Made by a program: the position numbers and the translations under genes
Notes under the pieces: model-generated
Seen by the model: only the letters and a program-made list of their open reading frames with translations
What the model was told of the DNA's origin: nothing
The model's database searches: none
Shown: positions 1-18,360 of the stretch, in pieces
Layout: each line of letters starts with the position of its first letter
How positions within the stretch are numbered: position 1 is the first letter of the stretch
Source of the DNA: Vitellaria paradoxa
Taxonomy: Eukaryota > Streptophyta > Magnoliopsida > Ericales > Sapotaceae
Length of the DNA: 64,000 nucleotides
NCBI GenBank assembly: GCA_019916065.1
Contig: CM034244.1
Coordinates: 33,355,433-33,419,432 of the forward strand
Reading direction: 5' to 3'

Positions 1-858
1 TACCCCTCGTCAACTCAGTAAATATTAGTGTTTTGATAACTTGTCAACTCAGTAAAATTAATAACTTTTAATGGGATATTTGGAATTATTTAAATTTGTA
101 GAAATTAGAATTTCTAATTTATGCATAAATTTTTTTTTTTATAGTTTATACCATGAGTCAAAAAATTTTAAATTTTAAAGATATTTATTGATATTTGAAG
201 AAAAAAGTTAGTCAATATTTATCAAATATTTAAAATATCAAAAGTTAGTGTTTTTTTTTTTTTACTTAGAACTTAGTTTGACTATAAGAGGAAAAAAATG
301 TTAATTTTTTTGATAATTATCTTATCAATGAGCTACTAAAAAAAATAGCTTAGTTTTTTAATTTTTGATTAATTAAATATTTTTTTAATCAAAATTTAAA
401 ATAAATTTAAAATGTAAAAACCCGTTTGGAGGATTAAAAACCAGCAAAAAAGTAAAATTTTTGGTATTTTTGTGTGTTTTTTAGTTATATTTTTTGTGTG
501 TTTGGTGGAACAAAGTGTAATTTTTAATTTTTTTTACAACTTTTAGATGTTTGGTAAATTTTTTTACTGTAGTAAAATAAAAAAGTAGTAATTTTTTGTG
601 CATTTAGTAAATTTTTACTATAACGGAGTAAAAAAAATAATAATTTTTGTGTATTTAATAAAATTTTTGTTTTATTTTTCATCGTAACAAAGTAAAAGTA
701 AAAAAAATTATGATTTTACTAAAACAGTCCTAAATGTTTTATTTTTGTTAGTTTTTGAACCTCGAAACGGCCTTAGGTTAATAAATTTAATCATCTTAAA
801 AAAACCAAAAAAATTGGTAGCACATTTGTTCCTAAAATGGACACTGCTTTAAAAACTC
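1..858. other. AT-rich upstream spacer of SIR
   Basis: No gene is visible. The stretch is very AT-rich with poly-T and poly-A runs. Around 420-780 a TTTGG-type MITE-like segment begins with cccgtttggaggatt and ends near ctcgaaacggcc. It contains repeated ttttact/agtaaaa units of the same style as other TTTGG elements in this window. The distal SIR promoter must overlap it. Confidence 0.4.
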
Positions 859-971
859 CTATATAAGGCAATACACCTCATGAATTTGGACGCCGAGCAC
901 AGCCTCTTTGCTTTGCCTTTTCTATTTCTACCTTCAAAGCTCTTCTCTCAGAAAAGCGACGCTTTCCGGCG
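859..971 (+). promoter_or_regulatory. SIR core promoter and 5' leader
   Basis: A TATA box (ctatataagg) lies at 859-868, about 105 bases before the SIR start codon at 972. Transcription would be expected to start near 890-900, which leaves a short pyrimidine-rich leader (tttctatttctacc, cttctctc). The placement is inferred from the motif and spacing; no transcript data are available. Confidence 0.6.
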
Positions 972-3900
972 ATGACGACGTCCTTCGGTGCTACGCACAC
1001 CGCGATCGCGAGGGATCCAAAGGTTCAATTTCAGAGGTTTGAGGGATTGAGGGCTTCGCGTTCGTTGCTATTGAACAAGCGTATGCGTGTCTTCTCTGTT
1101 TCTCCTTCGAAGCCTCCGATCATCAGAGCTGTTTCAGTGGTAAAAGCTCCTTCAATCCTTTCGCTGTCTTGAATTTTTCATACATGTATGTAATGATTGC
1201 AATTGGTCTCTCTCTCACTCGGACGTCACAGAGTTAGTGGTCCGTAGGGTGAAAATGAATCGAGGTATTCGGTAGCTAGCTATTCAAGCTCTACTCGACT
1301 CGAACTCGATTCGTCGTGACTAAGACTAAACATAGTTGGAATTAAATTTAATTTGTTTCTCGTTTAGATTTACACTCATGCTCGAAACTAGACAATTTTG
1401 AGTGGGTTTGATTAAATAATATATATTTTTTAATAAATTTTTATTGTATTTTTTTATAATATTTTATTTATTATGTTTTAAACTAAAATGAGATTATTTT
1501 GATTTAATCAAACTATTTACGAGTCGAAGAGCTTAAGTTTAAATTTTTTTTTATCAAATTAAGTTCGAGTTTAAATAAACGTTCGATCCGAGCTAACTTG
1601 GGTATAAAAAAAGACATGAGCTGAGCTTGTTAAAATTTAGCTTGATTTGGCTTATTTCTACCCTAATGGTCTGTTTTTATTTCTTACCCTTTCCATCAGT
1701 GAAACACCTGGAGGTTGGCCTTTATGTTGCTTACAATTGCAAATAAATGGTGGACTTTATAAGTTTATGTCGATATATTGATGCTAAATTGCAATTAACA
1801 CCTATACATATAGGTCAAACTTTTTTTTTTTTTATGTTTATATTTACTATGTTTATATTTACAAATTTTTAAAAATTTGTAACAAAAACGTGTTTGATAA
1901 ATTTATTTTTATTTTTTTTGTTGCAAAAAAATACAAATTTAAACCCAAAAAAATCATGTTTTCACACTCGTTTTTTTAATAAATATTTTATCAATTTTAA
2001 CAATTTATTCTTTTTTATTACATCATATTAAATGAATTATTTTATTCAAATATTTTATTAAACTAAAATTATTTTTGATAAATAATGTTATATTATAATA
2101 ATTATTTTATTTTATTAAAAGTAAATTATTTTTTAATAGATAATAATTACATATAAAAATTTATTTTACTAAAATTAAATTAATTATAATACAAATAATA
2201 ATTTATTATTAAAATGATTTATTTTGTTAAACTAAATGTATTTTTAATAGATAATAATTACATAGTAAAATATTTATTTTTATAAAAATTAAACTAATTG
2301 TAATTAAAATAATAATTTATATTGAAATGATTTAATTTATTAATTTAAGTTATTTTTAAAAATAATAATTACATATAAATTTAGTAAAAGTAAAATTAAT
2401 AATAATTATGAATATAATAATGTATTATTAAATTGATATATTTTATTAAATTAAAATTTGCTAATAAGTAACAACTACCTCTTAAAATGATTTATTTTAT
2501 TAAATTATATTATATTTAATAATTAAATTATTTTATTTATTAATATACTTAATTAAATTTAATTATTATTAAAAAAATAAATATTTTATAACATTAAATT
2601 AATTAATTAAATTAATATGAAATATATTTTATTAAATTCAATTAATTTTATAAAAAAATTAATAAAACTAAATATTTTATTATGATAAAAATTAATTACT
2701 ACCAAACTTGTTTTTTTTTTTTTTTTTTTTTTGTTCGTACCAAAAAAAAAACTTGTTTTTTGTTTTTATTTTGGAGAAAAAAAAAAAAACCATAACTGAA
2801 GACAAAAAATTAAAAATAAAAACAGTTAAACACAAACAAAACAAATATATATATATAAATGTTATCAAATGGCCCTTAGTAGGTATGCACCTGGTTTCTT
2901 TCTAATAATTTTAGTGACATCTCTGCAGCCAGCAAAGCCAGATACATCTGCTGAGCAGCCTAAACGTAGCAAAGTTGAAATTTTCAAAGAACAGAGCAAC
3001 TTTATCAGATACCCTCTTAATGAGGAACTCTTAACTGAAGCCCCAAATATAAATGAGGCTGCTACGCAATTGATCAAGTTCCACGGAAGCTATCAACAGA
3101 CCAATAGAGGTGAACGTGGTTCAAAGTCTTACTCATTTATGCTTCGTACCAAGAATCCTTGTGGAAAGGTTTCAAACAAACTCTACTTGGCCATGGATGA
3201 TCTGGCAGATCAGTTTGGGATTGGAACGCTCCGTTTGACTACAAGACAAACATTTCAGCTCCATGGAGTTTTGAAGAAGGACCTCAAGGCAGTAATGAGT
3301 ACCATAATTAGAAGTATGGGTTCAACTCTTGGTGCATGTGGCGATCTGAACAGAAATGTTCTTGCTCCGCCTGCACCGCTTGCTAGAAAAGATTACCTTT
3401 TTGCACAACAGACAGCGGAAAATATCGCTGCTCTTCTAACCCCTCAGTCGGGATTTTATTATGATATGTGGGTGGATGGAGAGAGAATTATGTCCGCAGA
3501 ACCTTCCGAAGTAGTGAAGGCCCGCAATGATAATTCTCGTGGGACAAATTTCCCCGACTCACCTGAGCCCATTTATGGAGCTCAGTTCTTACCAAGGAAA
3601 TTCAAAGTTGCAGTTACCGTGCCAACAGATAATTCAGTGGACCTTTTCACAAATGATGTTGGCGTTGTTGTTGTTACAGACAATGATGGCGAGCCTCAGG
3701 GCTTCAATATTTATGTGAGATGATCAATTATTTCCAAAAGTTTCTTTTCTCATATCAGTCTAGGGATACTAGTTCTAAGTAATTTATCCTTTATGGTGCA
3801 GGTTGGTGGTGGTATGGGAAGAACACACAGAGTGGAAACTACATTTCCCCGATTGGCAGAGCCATTGGGCTATGTACCTAAGGAGGATATATTGTATGCA

Positions 3901-6900
3901 GTTAAAGCTATTGTTGTTACACAACGAGAGAATGGGAGAAGGGATGATCGCAAGTATAGCAGAATGAAATACTTAATCAGCTCATGGGGAATTGAGAAAT
4001 TTCGGACTGTTGTTGAACAGTATTATGGAAAGAAGTTTGAGCCTTGCCGTGAATTACCCGAATGGGAATTTAAAAGTTATTTGGGATGGCACGAACAGGT
4101 TGGTTTTATTGACTGAGCTGCGTAATTAGTATTCCTTCATTTACTGTTGGATGTATTCCTTTCCTTTTTGTTTTTTCAAAATAAATGTTCAGTCAATCAA
4201 TCCCTTTTCTATTTCTTATGCTGCCCTCACAGAAAAATAACTTAGAGAGCACCATAAACAGATAACAAAGTAATCCTACTTGCCTTTCCTTAAACGTTGC
4301 ATTTTTTCAGAAAGACTTCAGTTTGCAGCAGGAACATTTGATTTTTAACTCCATCATAAGGTCTTGACTTTTTGATGCTCATTCCATGATAGTGTGGACA
4401 TTATATATCCAATCAGGATTAGTTCTTTGTCATAAACCTTACCTTTTTAACAAATATTTTACTATTGAATCTTACTTAGTGGACTACCAGGACTACATTT
4501 TTCCTTCCTTTCTTTATTTTGCTTTCTACGCATGATTGTTTGACTTTTGCTGGCAGGGTGATGGTGGTTTATTTTGTGGGATACATGTTGATAATGGTCG
4601 TATTAAGGGGACAATGAAGAAGACTCTAAGGGAAACTATTGAGAAGTATAACTTGAATGTTCGTATCACACCAAACCAAAACATTATTTTGTGCGATATT
4701 CGCCGAGAATGGAGGCAACCTATCACCACAGCTCTTGAACAGAGCGGTTTCCTGGTAATACATTTTAAATTTGTAGCAGGCATTCATGCGAATGTGATGA
4801 ACTAAAAGTTTTACCAAATTTTTCATCAATTAGGAGAATATGTTTTCTGCTTGTGTTGAGATTGAATGTTAAAATGAATATTTGGTTCAACTGCTGAGTA
4901 AAGATATAAAGTGGAGATAAATTTAAATTGGCTGATGTTACATGGATGTACATGAAAGTAGTTGTTTCTGTGAGAGCTGCATGTGTTAGAAGCTTCAGTG
5001 CCATTCAGAGTTGTTATTTGATGTAAATTTCTCGTTAAGTGTTTGCTTCAACATAACTTACATCTAATGAAATTCTTTCTAGGAAATGCCTAAAAGTTAG
5101 GTCTGGGTAAAGGGATATTCTTGAGGGAAGCTGTCTAAAGAAACAGCCAAACTTCTTGATAAATATTAATCAATTTGTCAAGTATTCAAAAATAAGATTA
5201 GTGAGTCCAGAAGCCACACTTGCTCAATAATAGATTAGATTTGTTCGAGGAGTTGAACATGCATAGGTCATTTGAATTAAGCCCATGAAAACTTAGTCAG
5301 GCTTGTGTAATTTATTTGATTGTTAGCACAAAAGTCACTTTTTTTCTGAGATGGTAATATCATTGTGAACCTCTATTGGGGGTCTAACGGAAAATGAAAG
5401 GAAAATTTGAAGTTTTAGGTTATTCCCATAAAATGCAGATAATAAAAATGTGCTTGCTTGTAGAAATTTTAGATTGCTTTACTTCACCTAGTGTTTAAGA
5501 GGTTCATTTCAAAGTGTATGATTCCCATGGTCCACTCATATTTTATGTGCCACGTGGCACATTCAACACATCTAAAGCAGCCTCGGATTATGCTCAAAAT
5601 CCATGTGCAAAATTTGTAACAAGATGCATTGGTAATCATTTCAGCTTATTGTTCCATTTAATGTTGAAGTCTGTTGTTGAACTGCTGAATTCAGATCCGC
5701 TCTCCTGAGTTTTATGGATTTGTAATTTGTTGATTAGCAGTTTTGTTTGTATATTCACTTTTGTTTATGAATTGTAGAAGAGCTAATGAAGCATTTTTTG
5801 ACCACTGCTTATTGTGGCAGCATCCAAGGTATGTAGATCCCCTTAACGTAACTGCAATGGCTTGCCCGGCTTTGCCACTTTGCCCTCTAGCTATAACCGA
5901 AGCTGAGCGTGGAATACCTGACATTCTCAAGCGTGTCCGTGCTGTATTTGACAAGGTATACTAATGTCGCTGCAAGTTCTAGGAAATCAGGAAAAGCACT
6001 TGGAAAAAGTAACCAGTTAATATCATGTTTGGATTGCCTGTAATATGCTTATTAACCAGCATTTGGTGACTTCAGGTTGGTCTCAAGTACAATGAATCTA
6101 TAGTGATGAGGGTAACTGGTTGCCCTAATGGTTGTGCTAGACCCTACATGGCCGAACTTGGACTGGTTGGTGATGGTCCCAATAGCTATCAGGTATTTCA
6201 AGTACAGTATATATGTAAACTTACACTCCGTTTGGAATGGTGAATTTGATAAGATCATTTGATGGAATTCCCACCAATTCTTATGTTTGGAATTAAAATA
6301 AAAATTTATGAGTTGGATTTGATTTCATTTCATAACTTAAATTTTGAGATTTTTAAATCATTTGAAATCTAATCCAAAATAATAGAATTTGATGAAAATT
6401 CATTATTAAGTCATCGAAGTAAGTAGACAATTTTATCCTCATATAACATATTTATTAAATTTTCTATTTCCTATTAACATGGTTAAATTTGGTATTTCTC
6501 TTAAATTAAATTAAATCAATTCAATTCTTAAATTCAAAATGTGTTTCAAAAACAAAATTTTATTCACCAAATCAAATCAATTTTAAAAGAGGAATGTTTC
6601 CAAACATAGTATTAATGTTTTTTAGGTCTCCGAATTCCTCATCACAAGTCAAAGCTTTTTGAAATCAAACTGAATGCACTCGTTGTTTATCAGATTTGGC
6701 TTGGGGGAACACCCAATCAAACCTCACTGGCAAGCTGCTTCATGAATAAGGTCAAGGTTCAAGAGCTTGAGAAAGTTCTGGAACCTTTGTTTTACTATTG
6801 GAAGCAGAAGAGGCAATTCGAAGAATCTTTTGGCAACTTCACAAACCGCCTGGTGAGCAATCAATCTGAAATTCCCATTTTTACCCTCCTCTAGTCAACC

Positions 6901-7369
6901 TGTGTAAGAAATGGCAGTTCACCTCTAATTCATCTCTAATTTATTCCTTCCTATTGGGTTTTAGACATTTGATGGTTTAGATTTGCTAGTTGTCATAGGG
7001 ATTGACGTAAATTTTAGGGCCTGTTTGGATGGCCAAAGTTTACCAAAAGTTATAAAAAGTTACAAATTTTTACAAAGTTTTGACTATTTTCGTTTTTTGC
7101 GCGTTTATTATAAAATTTTAAATTTTACAAATTTTTACCAACGTTTATGACTTTCTGATAATTTTTCTGATCAAAACAGCTGGAATGAGCCATTTAGTCT
7201 CGTTTCAACGGGTTCTGATAGTAAGACAATAAGTTATTTTTTTGTCTTCTTAATGTTAAAAAGTGACTAACGCATTATATTTTTTTTTAACTTTTGTTTT
7301 TGTCAGGGATTTGATAAAATCCAGGAATTGGTTGACAAGTGGAACGGTCCGGTGGAATCATTGGCTTGA
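972..7369 (+). CDS. SIR: Ferredoxin-sulfite reductase, chloroplastic (8 exons)
   Basis: It reduces sulfite to sulfide with six electrons from ferredoxin in the plastid stroma, the last reductive step before cysteine synthesis. Exons: 972-1139, 2929-3714, 3802-4098, 4557-4754, 5821-5955, 6076-6192, 6694-6852, 7307-7369. All junctions are GT-AG and phase 0, giving 640 residues, close to the Arabidopsis length of about 642. Exon 1 encodes a Ser/Arg-rich plastid transit peptide. The two ferrodoxin-like/siroheme repeats follow. The Fe4S4-siroheme cysteines are visible as ACPALPLC (C498, C504) and GCPNGCARP (C544, C548). The substrate and siroheme-binding region contains [14 protein letters not shown]. 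The reading frame stops at TGA 7367 after WNGPVESLA. An out-of-frame C-terminal extension remnant follows and is listed separately. Intron 1 is long and carries a hAT-like insertion and AT-rich tandem repeats. Confidence 0.97.
1245..1665. mobile_element. Non-autonomous hAT-like element in SIR intron 1
   Basis: Imperfect terminal inverted repeats are present: TAGGGTGAAAATGA at the left and the complement TAGGGTAGAAATAAG at the right. The flanks are 8-bp near-duplicates, gtggtccg (1237-1244) and atggtctg (1666-1673), matching at 6 of 8 positions. The interior is rich in gctcgactcgaactcg-type sequence and has no coding capacity. An 8-bp duplication and a TAGRG start fit hAT-type transposition. 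Age is suggested by the mismatched duplication. Confidence 0.65.
1990..2520. repeat. AT-rich tandem repeat of about 111 bp in SIR intron 1
   Basis: The phrase taataattacat recurs near 2140, 2250 and 2362, and similar flanking words (ttaaactaaa, aataataattta) recur with it. This gives a period of about 111-113 bases. About four decayed copies are visible in nearly pure A/T sequence. Confidence 0.55.
6225..6612. mobile_element. TTTGG-type MITE-like segment in SIR intron 6
   Basis: The segment opens with ctccgtttggaatgg and closes with gtttccaaacatagt, which are complementary ends. It is AT-rich and has no ORF. It lies wholly within the intron between the exons ending at 6192 and starting at 6694. 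Confidence 0.4.
7018..7190. mobile_element. TTTGG-type MITE-like segment in SIR intron 7
   Basis: It begins ggcctgtttggatggccaaa. The interior holds repeated aaatttttacaaa words, and it ends near caaaacagctggaatgagcc. It resembles the segments at 8655, 12270 and 52629. No clear target duplication was found. Confidence 0.3.
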
Positions 7370-7513
7370 TTACCACCCGAAGCTGTATGTTGATAAGAGA
7401 AGTATGAGGCCATGGAGCAGCTTGCAAGGATCCAAAACAAGAATGCTCATCAGTTGGCTATGGAAGTCATTTACAATTTTGTTTCTTCCCAACGAATTGG
7501 AAAAAGCGAATAA
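7370..7513 (+). pseudogene. Out-of-frame remnant of an SiR C-terminal extension
   Basis: Beyond the SIR stop, the next frame reads [11 protein letters not shown] (about 7368-7400). The original SIR frame then resumes with EKYEAMEQLARIQNK and HQLAMEVIYNFVSS, ending at TAA 7511-7513. From memory, this resembles the C-terminal extension in longer plant SiRs such as pea and tobacco, which was reported to affect DNA binding. One extra base near 7367 and one missing base near 7400 would explain the disruption. The frame pattern is seen directly. The link to the known extension is inferred from family knowledge. A paired assembly error is a possible alternative. Confidence 0.6.
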
Positions 7514-7850
7514 ACCACAAATCAGTTTTAGTTCTGGTGTCGATGTGCAAAGTGATGAAGGTAAAGACTTAATTTGCTCTCACTTTCCTTGCCGTTACCA
7601 CTTGGTAACTGTCGAAACATGTGGAGCTTGGATTTTAGCACCTTGTGTACCAAGTTTTGTGAGTCTTGTAGCGCAACTAGATTGGGATTCTGCGTGTCCT
7701 ATTTTCTGAGAGCTGTTAAGAAAAATGAGTGTTTCCAATTTTTCACTGCTGAAACATAAATATTTGAAATTGAAGCAACGGATCATTAGCCAGGTTTGTG
7801 TTTGTTACATTCAATAAAGCTTCTTGTTATGGGCATTAGTTAGTTTCATG
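7514..7850 (+). other. SIR 3' untranslated region (approximate)
   Basis: Non-coding sequence follows the remnant. An AATAAA signal is present at 7813-7818 (ttcaataaagcttc), a plausible polyadenylation signal. The 3' end is not defined by the sequence alone. Confidence 0.4.
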
Positions 7851-8308
7851 ATATTGGCTGTCCAACAAAATAACCAGGACCACCCCTGTGCTTCAGTAAA
7901 CCTTCCTCACAAGCTTGATAACTGCAATTAGTCAAATATTCACCTGAACTTGCTGAATGAAAGTTCTTATGTTTCACTTTTAAGTTTGTTAGTATAGGTA
8001 AACAAAATCTTTAGGATCTTTGATTTTAGTTTGTTGTTCTCTTTTCTTCTCTGTATAGGTTTGTAATCCTCATTTAGTGTATGAAGACATGTGTAGACCA
8101 CTCAATTGAGTTGATTTGGATGTATTCATTTTTAGGGGTTGGGAGTTAAATGATTACAACATATGACTACAGTTCATATTGTTTCTAATTCTATATTTTT
8201 TGAGAGAATGAAATACAGCGAGATGGATTGTCATTTTGTTAGAGAGAAGATTTTATGTTATAGATCCAAAGTAATTTAATTTTTCATATTATTATAGTTA
8301 GAAAATAT

Positions 8309-8348
8309 TATATATATATATATATATATAGAAAATATATATATATAG
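8309..8348. repeat. TA dinucleotide microsatellite
   Basis: Nearly continuous TA repeats, broken once by gaaa, in the SIR-CPK spacer. Confidence 0.9.
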
Positions 8349-9588
8349 TTACTTCAATTCTAATGAGATATAAAAATAGGCTTGCAAATGAAGACTTGGG
8401 TATCAATGAGCATTTTAGTAATTTGAGAATTCTCTCTTTGGTGTCCAATGTCGCGAAAATTAAAATGAAAAAAAAAAAAAAAAAGCCCTCTTTGCACATG
8501 ATTTTGTTCAGCCATCTTTCATTTAATCATTATTTTTAATAAATAAATAATTAATCACTAGTTTTAATAAATAAATAATTATAATAAAAAAACAAGATGA
8601 ATTCGCGGTTTGTGATTCAGGGTGAGCTTAGGTGGGCTGATGCGTTTGATGTTTAAGATACTGTCTGGCATGTTAAAATTATCAAAATTTACAAAAAATT
8701 ATAATTTTTTTTTAACTTTAATGAAATTTCATGGCATTGCTTTTTCACTAATTTTTTTTATCTTTTATTTTTTACCATCCAAACACCACCTAGTTCAGCC
8801 CGCAACAACATGACACATGCTAAAGCCCAAACCACCTAGAGAACGGACGTAAGTATCGATGTCCAAGTGGCCTAGCCTAGCCTCCTGGATAATATATTTG
8901 TTCAAGTTGGCCTGAAATTGATGTAAAAATGTAAAAAATACAATTTTATTTTATTTTATTTTTATGTTTGATGATATAAAATACAACTACATGTATACAT
9001 ATTTAATCAAATGAAGTCAATTTTAAATTAATGTGCTCATTTATCCATGCTTTATCCAATTTGTGTTCTCTTTTAATTTCGTGCTCGTATCAACAATATT
9101 CACGTCAAACATTCTCAATTTACTCATCAGTTACGCGATTCGTTGAGTACTACAATAAATTAATAATTCCGGGTTACCCAAAAAAAATAATAATAATAAT
9201 ATTCACATCATATTTGAGTTGTATTTTTCTGTACTAAAAGACTATTAATCTAAATATAACACAACACAAATACATTAACTCAAAATTGACACAATATACT
9301 ACAAACTTGACTTAATTATGAACTAAATTAATTATTCAAGATGTTCATTATGTTTTGAGACATTTAAAAATTAACCTGATCATACACCCGAATACAACAC
9401 CCGAACCCGAATTGTCACAAATGTACGGTGGTGTATCCAGAACAATGACAAAGAGGTAATGCGGTGCTGATAAATGCAAGGACTTTCTCATCTACTGCTG
9501 GAAAACAAATAAGCTAACAATTAAGCACTCTGGAAGTCCAATTAACATATTTACAAACAAAATAATACCACCCATCACTTTTCTCTCT

Positions 9589-9594
<6 letters not shown>

Positions 9595-9622
<28 letters not shown>
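9595..9622. repeat. CT dinucleotide microsatellite
   Basis: About 13 uninterrupted TC units lie just beyond the 3' side of the CPK gene. On the CPK strand this reads as GA repeats. Confidence 0.9.
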
Positions 9623-9627
<5 letters not shown>

Positions 9628-9929
9628 ACATGCCTATCACTAACACCAAGCAAGAAAACCTGAACACTAGGAAAGAAAATAAGAGCCTCACCCCACCAAG
9701 TACCATTAGAGGGGAGGTAAAAAAAAAAAAAAAATTAAAGAAATTAAAATTTTCATTGAAACTCTGGCAAATAAAACAATGGGTAAAAACAGAACTGCGA
9801 GCAAACACATTAAAACGACGAGGAAGGCTCTTTCACTACGCTACTAATATTTGTACTGGCTCTGTTACTCTGCCAAAGCCTGCACACTCCTATACGCCAT
9901 TTACTTTTCCGTGCAAGAATATTCGTAAT

Positions 9930-15996
<6,067 letters not shown>

Positions 15997-16950
15997 GGAT
16001 CAAAGCTGCAAATCAATCTGAGATTTTTACTCAATCATATACAGAAGAACAATGGTTCCTAAAAAACTAAAATTTAAGAAAATATATTCCGTAGTCAAGC
16101 AACAAATCTCAAAGTTCCTGCAGTTTGATCAAAACCCAGTAACATCAGAAGGAAAAAGGAGCGGCCAAAATCAGAGCTTTCAGGGTACAGATTTCTTAAA
16201 CCCCCCCCCCCCCCAAAAAAAAGAACTAGGGAATGAATTTGTCTTTGTTCCAATGGAGATTTAGATTAAAGAAAGGAAAAGTGTGTATCAATTCGGAGAT
16301 TATGAAAATCTTTTTCCAGAAAAAAAAAATTGAAAAAGAATAATGTTTTCCAGGAAAAAGCCAGAAAAGCTTTCATTATCGAGAAAAATAAGGGAAAAAA
16401 AGAAAGACAGAAAGAAAGAAAGAAAACCCAGAAGAAGCTATATGAAATCAACTATTGAAATTTCAAAAAGAAGAACAACCCACCTGAGAAATGTGTGTAT
16501 TTATCTTCTCTGCAGAATATCTGGTGTTCGAAGATAAAATCTGAGGAAGACCCAGATGGAGGGTTTGAAGATCAGCAGCTTGAGAATCAACGGAAGAAAT
16601 GAAAGAGTTGTTGGCAGAAGGCTGTTGAAAAGGAGAATTCAAGGTGTGAATCCGCCCTTGATGAGAGAGAGAGAAAGAGTCAAAGCTCTTTGCCAGAGAC
16701 TTTTCTCTCTCTTAACCCACCTTCCCTCTCTCTGTCTGTCTAATTCCCTGTCCGGTGTCCTGCCTTTCAAAGACCAATCAATGGAATCAGACGGAATAAC
16801 CCCTTTGTTTTTCTGCCTCTTTCCTCTCCCCAAAATATGCAAAACAAACTACTCCGGCGTTTATCTTTTTCACCTATTTTTTTTCGTTTTCTTTTTTTTT
16901 TTTTTGGTTTTCCTATTTTTAATTTATTTATTTAGGCTAATTTTCTGGCT
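15997..16950 (-). promoter_or_regulatory. CPK 5' leader and promoter region
   Basis: Upstream of the CPK start codon on the minus strand is purine/pyrimidine-rich leader sequence. It includes a C14-A8 run at 16201-16219, CTTTCTTTC tracts near 16400 and CTCTCTCTC tracts near 16660-16735. Such CT-rich sequence is common around plant transcription starts. No TATA box was assigned with confidence. Confidence 0.4.
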
Positions 16951-18155
16951 TTAGCTTTAGTTGTTCTTTCTTCTTTGTCTATTTGTTTTCTAATGATTTT
17001 TTAGCCCCTTTAATTATGAAAAAGTTGTCGATTTCAATTTATTTGGCAAATTATTATTAATTAAAAAATATATTATCGGATTGTGTTTAAAAAAAATTGC
17101 ATTGAAAGATTAATTACAAAATACAATTTTTGCAAGATGTAATCCAAAAATGCATTTTGAAAAAAAAAAATCTAAAAATGATTCGAATGACATCGAGGTA
17201 GAGGTAGCCTAATGATATTGGACCACTTATCTATTAGCTTTGATCCAACGACCAAAAAAGGCTTAACCTTTTTATCAAAGAATTTATAAACTTCGTTGGA
17301 CCGTTAGATTAAATACAATAATTGAGAGGTTCAATTTCAAAAAATAAAATGTAAACGTAGACTCGATCAAGAGTATAATTAACATCAAGATAAATAAATT
17401 TTGGATTCGAAACTTCCCTTATGAAATACTATTGGGTTTACACTAGCTTTTGAACTTGATTTCATGTACTGTTCAACTTCTGTGTAAACTAAAATAATAG
17501 TACTCACAACTTTCTTCCAACATAATTTAGTTCTTTCAATTGTGTTTATTTTGACTCCCCGTGATCTTGACGTACTGATTGGTGGGTTTACTCTACACAC
17601 AGATAAAATATGGGTATGATAACCCAAGGGCCCTACTATCAAGTCCTGGATCTCATGATCCGAGAGGTGAATGATTAAATGCACATACTATCGATACCCT
17701 GAACAGAGGAATGTAATTACTCTCGAGTAATCTTAATAACAAATAACAATAATAAATCTATAATATCCAAGTCTCAGTCCAACCAAGTAACAATGCTCCG
17801 ACTCAAACCCAAAATAAAATATTGGCCTTCTGCCTTTCACAATCCAATTGAACAATATCTAAACTTAAACAAATATTATAGTCTTGAATAATTAAATTTC
17901 AAATTTTAAATACAAAATATCTACTATAGCAAATGCATCATCAGATCCAATAATGGGCCTACTTAAGTCTTAGTCTCAAAGCCTGCAACAAATTCTATAA
18001 AAACGTGAGCACTAATCTACTTGTACCCACGGAGTACAATAAAAGTATATATAATATATAAAGCAAAAGTATGCGGTATAATTATCACAAATAAATCAAT
18101 ATCTTTAACTAAATCATAATAAATCATCAATAACAAGTATCAACATAATCAAATA

Positions 18156-18360
18156 AGGACCCCGTGGTCTAGCCTAATGGTCAAGAAGGGCTATTTCTGA
18201 ACTGTAAACGCGGGTGGCGTGAGTTCGAATCGCGTTGGGTGCACTACCGTGACTTAAACAGGAGATGCCTTAGGTTGGGCCGCTCTCCCCCCAGTTTGGC
18301 AAGTCGGGGGGTCTACAATGGTCCTGCCCGACCCAGGTTCCGGGTCACAAAAAAAAAAAA
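18156..18360 (+). mobile_element. tRNA-derived SINE with target duplications
   Basis: The head carries an A box (tagcctaatgg, about 18170-18180) and a B box (gagttcgaatcgc, about 18220-18232). A 120-base non-tRNA body and a poly-A tail at 18348-18360 follow. The element is bracketed by 14-bp direct repeats, aacataatcaaata, at 18142-18155 and 18361-18374. A Pol III head, a poly-A tail and a long duplication together identify a retroposed SINE. Confidence 0.85.

Larger units (their letters stand above)
7851..9929. other. Intergenic spacer between SIR and CPK
   Basis: No gene is seen. It holds a TA microsatellite (8309-8348), a poly-A run (8468-8484), a MITE-like segment at 8655-8795 (tgtctggcatgttaaaatt ... 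accatccaaacaccacc) and a CT microsatellite (9595-9622). The part nearest 9929 would be the 3' UTR of the CPK gene on the minus strand. Confidence 0.5.

Noticed and set aside
18156..18240. Possible tRNA gene from A and B boxes
   Set aside because: The stretch lacks a matching acceptor stem and a proper 3' end, and is followed by a poly-A-tailed body with target duplications, so it is the head of a SINE.
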